DNA of 64,000 nucleotides from Mactra quadrangularis. Lineage: Eukaryota > Mollusca > Bivalvia > Venerida > Mactridae. The stretch spans positions 22,962,232 to 23,026,231 of the forward strand of contig CM046299.1 of NCBI GenBank assembly GCA_025267735.1, given 5' to 3'. This document shows positions 51,701-60,700 of the stretch, one piece after another (the stretch's first letter is position 1; each line of letters opens with the position of its first letter). The position numbers were made by a program, and so were the translations under genes. The notes under the pieces were generated by a model that was not told the origin of the DNA, ran no database searches, and saw nothing but the letters and a program-made list of their open reading frames with translations.

Positions 51701-54700
51701 AAACAGCGAAATGACGTTTTGTGAAAACGAAATAATATTAAGTTTTAACGAAACAATTGTGAAAATAAAAAAGCATATCAAAATGTCTCTCTTTAGGAGC
51801 TCAGTAGAAGCTTATTTGAAATATTACATATTTTCCTGAAGGGTTATATAAGTTTCCATCTCAAATCAAGATAATAATAGTAATTCTTAATGATTTAATG
51901 TTGTTTTTCAGATTTTCCTACACCTAGACAATCCCGTTGTAAGTAAATATTTAGTTGACTTTAATTTTGTGCATGTTACAGGCACCTTGTAAAAAAGGAC
52001 ATTTTTATAAAATCTTTTAGAGCATTTTTTATTTTAAAATCAGGCAATTGAGGACATTAATTCTAATAACTATTGTTATGATGTAGGTCTGCATTTTTAT
52101 TTCTAAATACAATACACATAATTATATTAATATCTTGTCCGGCCCTAAAAATTATATAGATTGATGCATGTACCCTTTAAAAACAGTTCATGCATTAACA
52201 ATGGACAAAAACAAACAAAATGATAATTTTCTTACATTCATTTTTTTCAGTCTGTGGAATTATTGATATGGACATTATCATAGCAATGAGTGTTTCAGAT
52301 CATCGAAGTCAATATGATATAGTCTTATATAAACAATTTATTGAAGCACTACTACGAAGTACAGCCATGGAAGAGGGTTTAGTGAATGTATATTTTTTCA
52401 CTTTTGATTCATATGTTTCTCCTGTGATAAACTCCATGTACCATTCTCCAGAGGACATATATGATGCTGTTGATAACATAGCAACCAATAATTCATCAGG
52501 ATCTGCTTCCTTAGATACGGCTCTTGTCCAAATAGATGATATATTGGAAGAAATGCCAACGTACAGAAGAAATAAAGATGTACTGGTTATGGTTGTCATG
52601 GATACAAGTGTGTTGGTGACAGGAAATGAAACTTTTTTAAATAGTCAAAATGTTACTTTATGGATCACTACTATAGGCATTTCTTTATATGCGCCTGAAT
52701 TAAACTACTTGCTCTTTTTAACACAGTTTATTACACCAATGCTTGATACAAGCTATCTCCATCAGCTAGTAAACTATGGAACAAATGATATTTGCTGTGA
52801 GTATAAATTTTACGTACATATGTCGCGGGCTTAGTGCAAAACACTCGTAACTCTAGTTAAAAGAGTGAGTAACAACAGTTTTGGGCTAAGCTCGCTATGT
52901 GTTTGTATGTTTTTGTCCTTTTAAAATTGAGCTGATACAGTTCTAACTCATTGAAATCCTATTTAATCTGTTCCACATATTATTAAAGAAGATACGAAAC
53001 TGTACATGGAAACAAAAATCTGGCTTCTAAAGTTTTATAAGCTCCTTTTTGGAGTGATGTCTAAACATGGTTCCAATGGTAACAAGAGAGATTAAGATTA
53101 CTCTTTTCAGGCTTTAGCAATTTTTAAGAAATACAAAGAGGGGTAGTTCTAGCATGACACCTCATTATAATCTCATTGTGATATAATGAGACGGGCTTGT
53201 GTTGTCATTCTTTAAATTTGTTCACAAAGGTTATTCTCCACATTATTCTGAGAAAAAATACTCATAGAGATTAAAAGAATAATAATCCTTTGAAAAGAGG
53301 GAGCGGAATTCAAGTTGTAGAATTGGAAGGTCAACAGATTAAAACCTATACTATAAAATACTGAGCTTTCTAAAAAGCCTTGAATGAAACCTAGTTTTAA
53401 GAATTTAGCAACTCGCATTTACTGATGAAAAAAGAGCATCTGAGTGAATTCCTAAATCATCATCAATAGACTATACTTGAAACTTTATTTTATGAGTATT
53501 TCTATTCATACACAGGCAGTGCAAACAAAGTTTTTTATTTTTGCTGAAAAACAGGAGATTCAGATTAAATGCCTATGTTCTTTGTATGCAGGCAAGTCTA
53601 CTGATCGAGGGGTCATGGGTTCGATTTCTGGGTGGGCATACCTTTGTGGAGCTTGGTCATGAAATTATTTCTACGGCCTTTCTCCCTCCTACCAATGATT
53701 CTTAATTATGTAGGGCAGTTGTCAGTCACTGGTGAAAGTATGCACTAAGTAGTTGGTTAACAGCTAAATCCAGAGATTTAGCCTCTCCAGGAACAGTGAG
53801 TAGGTGGACTGACCCTGCTATATGACCTATACAATGTGTAGCTATGGCATTAAACCCAACACCAAAAAAAAGATTTCTTTGTACTGCAGGGAAAAACCCT
53901 AATATTTGATGTCTGGATATAGTCTTTTAGTTATTGATTAACTTTAAAAAATATAAGACTAAGTTACATGATATATCTTTAAATATTGCTGGTTTAGTGG
54001 AAAACAGTTGTGAATCACTCTTTTCTTACAGTTGTAACTCAATTTAAGAAAAGAGTGAGTTACGACTGTTTTGTGCCAGACCCGCGATATTGTAAAATCA
54101 CTTGCAGTTCCCAATTCCGTTTGACCAAGAACTTTTGGAAGACAATCACCTGTTGTTGTTTTTTTTCAGACTGTGTTGAGATATCAGATCCAGAAAATGG
54201 TTATGTTATGTTCAATGGAACAATATTTTTAAATAAAGCATTATTTGAATGTGATGAAGGGTATGAATTGGTTGGATATGAGGAAATCAGATGTCAACTA
54301 GGTGGTTTTTGGAGCCGTCCACCACCATCTTGTATCCCTAAATTTGGTAAATAATAGTTTTATTTATATTGTTCAAAAGGAATATGTAGTCTGTTTTTCT
54401 CAACTTTTCAATTTTGAATAATTTCTGAGGGTTACTGAATACACACTATCACAATATCCCAAGTGTTGGACAATGAACTTGCTAACACATGAAATCACAG
54501 TTATTTTTTTTATGTTATGACAGTTGAAAAAACAGACAATATGACAATACAAGTATTATCTCAAAAAAGATAATCTAATTTCAATATTTTGGCTGAAGAA
54601 ATTTTTTTAATTTTTTGTTTAGAAAATTTTACATTAATTCTCATCTTTTACATGTTGATGCCAATTTGTTTTTCTAAGATATGACATTATGTCATCATAA

Positions 54701-57700
54701 TTGACATCATGACGTAATTTTGACGTCTAACGTCATTTTGCCATGAAATTTTATTTCAACATTGTTGGCATACAATGGAAACAGACTTTACCATTCTGAA
54801 CTCCTTGGTCATTCACTAGGAATAACCTCAGACATATTTAGACACCATTTTGGAACCACATTTGCATTATGTGCCCAAACAAAATACAGTACTTCAATCC
54901 ACGATCAAGTAGGTTGTGTGCAATGTCTCATTTTTAGTCCATAAATTTGAAATGCATGTTTAAATGATATCTCCTGAAGACTATATAGTCACATATCTAG
55001 TAAAAGAAATGTATTTACAAAGCCTTATTTGTTTACGACAAGAACTATTTTGCATAACCTTTATGTGCTTGGCCTGTGCTTTCCCTCGCCTATTTAGTAA
55101 AAACCCAGTACTATTGGTGGACGCCCCATGAATCCTTCCGAGATTAATCATTCAATGAATGGTCAAGGTATTCCAAATGAGTCTTTACATTACTACTATA
55201 TGGTTTAATGATTTATTTATTTATTGGAGTTATCGCCGTGTCAACACAATTTTAGGTCATTTTACGGCGTCCAGCGCACCTAACCTAGCTTTCGTGGACC
55301 ATTGTCTATAACCAGTACTCACCTACCCTTCCACAAGGCTGGAAACTACTCCATTTTATCTAATCAATGGAGTAAAATCGACATCATTGTCAAATTTTCA
55401 TGGAAGGGTATAACCTCCACGGGTGGGATTCGAACCCGCACCCCCTCGGGCACGAGTATCTAAATCCTGGCGCGCTACCAACTGGGCTATCGACCCGGGT
55501 TGGGTTTAATGATACCAAGCTTCTTAATTCATACTCCTTCTGTATATGGATTTTAATTGTTTCCTGTTTTTTAGATATGGACTATTTAGATATAGATTGC
55601 GGCTTTGGAAGGGTTGATGTCATAGTTGCAGTGGGGGTTTCAAGTTCCCTAAGTGAAGAAGAGTTCAATATCATGCAAGGAAAGGTATCGCAAATAGTTG
55701 GACGATCGGCCATAGATGAACATATTACTCAGATGGGATATTTTGTTTTTGATGAAGAAGTTCATCAAGATTCAGTTATAGAGTTAAATGAGATTAAAAA
55801 CAGAGAGGACATGTTAGCAGCTATCAATGAAACTTCTTATACTTCAACATTTACTTCGGCTTTACTTCATGTTGCTGGTAAACAGATTATAGAGATGTTG
55901 GCTAATTCTAGGGTCCGTGACCCTGGACTCCCTGTAGTGGTTGTTATCCTTGTTGATGGTAGTGTGGATGAATCGGAGGCTGAAATATTTTTTGAGGACT
56001 TAGATATCCTTGTGACAAGAGTTATTATTGATGCTATAGGTTTTGATATGTACCATGAAGTAGACTTTAACAATACATTTATGGAAACTAACAAGACTGA
56101 TATTAAGTTTTATCAATCATTTGATATCTTCAATAGCACTGAAGTGTTTGATACAGAATACTGTGGTAAGTGGCATATTTTACTTGTAATGCAATAAAAA
56201 TCCATAGGCGGAAATAAGATTCCAACCTGTGACTTCACAAGTTGTATGGGGGCACTCTACCAAGCTGGAAGGCGAGGGAGTACAAGTGCCATATATTAAC
56301 CCATGATATACCCACTCCATAACAGAATTCTTCCACAGGTTCTTTGAGCTTGATCATCTGTTGGACCATCTAAGAGTGCAATCAAACAATTCTTAGAGGG
56401 TTAATTAATTATGTTGGGAGCCAAATGTTACATGTGCCTGAAATACTCTAATTTAATGCCAAGGCAACATTGACTCAGAAAGGAAGCTTTAAACTGCGAA
56501 GCTTTTCTTCTGATTCACCCAAACTAAAAACATGCTATCAAATAGGGATGGTTTAATGTCATGTTTTAGAAAGATCTAGTGGTGCAATCAAGGCAGCCAG
56601 TACCATGCAGGTCACAGGGACACGCAGACCTGGAAGGCCTAAGTTGACATGGAAGCAGTTAACAGAGAGGGATCACAGAGAATTGAACCTCTCTGGGATC
56701 GACTATCAAGAGAGAGACACCTGGAGATCAGGAGTGAGAAATGCCAGGCATGCAGCAAGCCAGCTACCTGGAAGGGGGCCCACTGACATGGATAATGCCC
56801 CCACACCTGCATGTTAATCAAAAGTTCGATGATGATGATAATGATTTACTCCATTCATTCACATTTGTTTGTGAACACTCAAGTTGTCTGAGTTTTTACT
56901 CAATTGTCATCAAACTTGGTCAGGATGCTTGTATGGATAATTTCTAGTATGAGCTTAAGCATGGGTCATCTTGGATGAAAAACTAGGTCACAGGAGCTAA
57001 AAATAGAAAAAACTTGTTAACACTCTTATGGCTAGGTTTTTTATCCATGTATCCTAAAAATTGGTCTACTTAGGTGAGCAATTAAGGACCATTATGGCCC
57101 TTTTGTTACATAAAATCCCCATTTTTTTACAGTTGTTTGCTATTTGCCACTATAATTGTTATTATTGGAACACTCCTTTCAAAGTGCTTTTATAAAAATT
57201 TTAAGACTTCTTAAGAAAAGAAAATACATTTACAGTGCAACCTCTCATGAACAACACCCACTGGGAGGGACTAAAGTGTGTAGCTGTTCAGAGTAGGGCT
57301 GCAATGATTCGATTCGATACATCAAAATTCGATTGCGAGGGTGTCAATTCGATTTCAATTTGGGACCAGCAATTTTCAATTCGATACTGACTTAAACATG
57401 TTTACATAAGTCATAACGATAAAAACAAAGCTTTCTATTACGATTTTTGCCAGCTCAGTGTAGGTTTATGTTATAAGTACAGTAGTATACAATGCATAAG
57501 GAACTGCATCTTCTGATACAATTTATGTTTCATGTTGTCTACACATTTATAGTCAATATTACATTAATTTAATGATACTTTTTCGCGGCCTTGACATTCG
57601 TACCCAATCCATTTCGTACTTGAAAAAGCAATCTTTATTCAGCAGATTTTTGGGTTTTGTGTTATAATATTTCTGCAACACTTTTATTTCATCAATTTTA

Positions 57701-60700
57701 TTTAGTTTTAAGCTCAAATAAATGTATAAATGCATATTTGGAGTCAATTATATCAATAAATGAATCAAATTGAAAAAATTGAATCGAAAGAAAAAAAATC
57801 GAATCGCATCGAATTGACTTTCCGTTGAATCGTTGCAGCTCTAGTTCAGAGGTTGTTTCTCTGTAGAGGTTAAATTCAATTAAAATTAGTCCTAAGGGAA
57901 ATATCAAAAGGTGTTGTTGTGCCAAGGATTTGTTTAGAGAGGGCCACTCTGCAGAGGTTATGCTGTACCGGTATTTAAGTTGAAATCTATTACCAGGTAG
58001 CTTTTAAATCTTGATTATGTTTTACAGGATGTTCAGCTATTGATTTGTGGAATGGATCCGTTAGTTTAAGTGGAACTGATTATCTTGATACTGCAAGTTT
58101 AGTTTGTCATCCAGGATTTACTTTAGTGGGTCCTGAGGAGTTAGTTTGTCTACTAAATGGCTTTTGGAGTGATTCATTGTACAACTCTGGCAATATAGCT
58201 CTACCATATTGTGATCTGATTGGTTAGTAGATTTTTGTATAGATATAGTGCGACAATATTAACCTGAGCTTGAACTTATTATAATAATTACACACTTTAC
58301 TTACATTAAATCGTGAGTTTCCTTTTGCATGTATACGATTATACACATGTTTATTACAACCTGTGTGATTATAAATCAACTTTGTAAAAGTGGCATGTCA
58401 TTGTACTTTTAATTTTGGACACTTTAGTTTAGAGGAAAACTCATGAGTCTGCAATATTGTGGCACATTCTCAAAGTATTTATTCTTATGAAAACAATATT
58501 AATTGTTCAGTATGTGTTTTATGCAGAAGGCTTCCGATAAAGGGCGATTTACTAACGAAGACAAAATAGACTGTAAATAATATTTTAGAAACAAATCAAA
58601 ATTAGAAATCAAACAAGCAAAATCTAATTATTATCAAAAAACTATTAACGAAAATCTCAAAAACCCTAAATCTCTGTGGAAGAACCTTAAGGATCTTTCA
58701 GGTAAACAATTGCAAAAAGAGTCAAACTTAATAGATGAATCTGGCACTTTAATTACAGACCCCAAACTAGCTGCTGAAAACTTTAACAACTACTTTATTA
58801 GTGTATTTAATTCTGCTCCCGACCTTAACAATAGTTCTTTCAATAGCACTCTAGAAGAAATAAAATGTTACGTGGAATGTAAAATTAAGTCTGAAGATTT
58901 CTTCAGTATAGCACCCTTTTCCCTTAAATTCATTGAGAAAGAACTAACTAGACTGAACCCAGCTAAGTCAACAGGTCTCGATGGCCTAGCACCAAAGTTT
59001 TTGAAAGAAACGGCAGACATTATAGCCGGACCATTACAAAAAGTCTTTAATTTAAGTATAGCAACTAGCAAGTATCCAAACATGTACAAAATGGCTAAAG
59101 TGACTCCTATCTTCAAAAGTGGTAGTAAAAGTGATAAAAAGAACTATCGGCCAATATCAATTCTACCGGTGTTATCTAAGCTATATGAAAAGCATGTGTG
59201 CATCCAATTAACAGATTTTTTGGAGAAAAATAATCTCTTCAGCAAGAGCCAATCTGGATTTAGAAAATCTCATTCATGTGAAACTGCCCTAGTAAATATT
59301 GTGGATGAATGGATTAATGAAATAAATGAAAGTAACATTGTTGGTACTGTATTTCTTGACCTATCTAAAGCCTTTGACTTGATTAACCATAAACTTCTTT
59401 TACAAAAATTGAAATGTTATAAATTTAGTGACAAAGCAATGTTGTGGTCACTCTCTTATTTGAGTCATAGACGCCAAAAAGTATGTTTTTCTGGTAAACT
59501 GTCAGAATCCCAAGAGATAAACGCTGGTGTACCACAAGGTTCTGTTTTAGGCCCAATACTTTTCCTTATTTATATCAATGATTTACCCTTATCTGTTAAA
59601 AATGCCCACATGTTTGCTGATGACACAACCCTATCAGCATTTGGAAAAAATAAATCTGATGTCAGTTGTTTGCTTCAGACTCAGCTAGAATCATTTGAGA
59701 CCTGGTGTTCCTTAAATGGAATGGCCCCAAATGCCTCTAAAAGTAAAACAATGTTTATAACAGCCTCCAACCAGAATGAGAAGTTGGAAAATATTAACAT
59801 CAAGCCACTTAAACTGAACGATGAACCTTTAGAAAAGGTACCAAACCATAAATTATTGGGGGTAGTCATTGACAAAAACTTAAGTTGGAAACTGCAAGTT
59901 GAGACAACTCTTAAGAAATGCAATTCTTTATTATATCTCCTCCTAAGAATAAAACAATTCCTAAATCTGCATACTAGAAAACTGTTTTTCAATGCATACA
60001 TCCTTCCACATATTGACTACTGTTGCACTATCTGGGGGTCTTGTAATGAGCAATTAACAAACACAATGGTAAAATTTCAAAAAAGGGCCGCCAGAATAAT
60101 TCTTAACAAACCTTTTGATGCCCCGTCGGAGGAGTTATTCAAACAACTAAATTGGATGAAATTTCCGGACCGTGTTAACTATAAAAAGGCTATTATTGTC
60201 TACAAATCTCTTAATAACACAAGTCCTGAATATTTAAATAACAGATTTGTCTTTAGTAATAATCACCAATTAAGATCAAGTTCTACACAAAAACTGAATG
60301 TCCCAAAACCTAGACTTGAATTCTTTAGAAAATCTATAACATACTCGGGACCAGTCATTTGGAATGAAATACCCCTAAACATCCGTCTTGCTAACAGCCT
60401 TAGCTCATTCAAAAAGCAGTACATTAAATGGAAAATGCAAAAAGATTGAAATGTTCTTTGTCCACCTTAAACTCATCTCATGCCTATTGTTCCTTTTTTT
60501 CAGGTTACTTAGCTCTTAATTTTGATTTTCTTATGTATATAACATGTTTTTCTCAAGTCTAATATGCATTCATCATTATGTAAATATTGTATATACTGTG
60601 TAATATGTTTGATAGAGGCCCACATGGAAGATTGGATTTATCCAAATGTGTAGCCTCTTAAAATAAAGTCTTTATTATTATTATTATTATTATTATTATA

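Noticed and set aside
55400..55574. N-terminal extension of the vWA 3 frame upstream of the acceptor
   Set aside because: That stretch is the head of a SINE in antisense; the strong acceptor at 55574 marks the true exon start.
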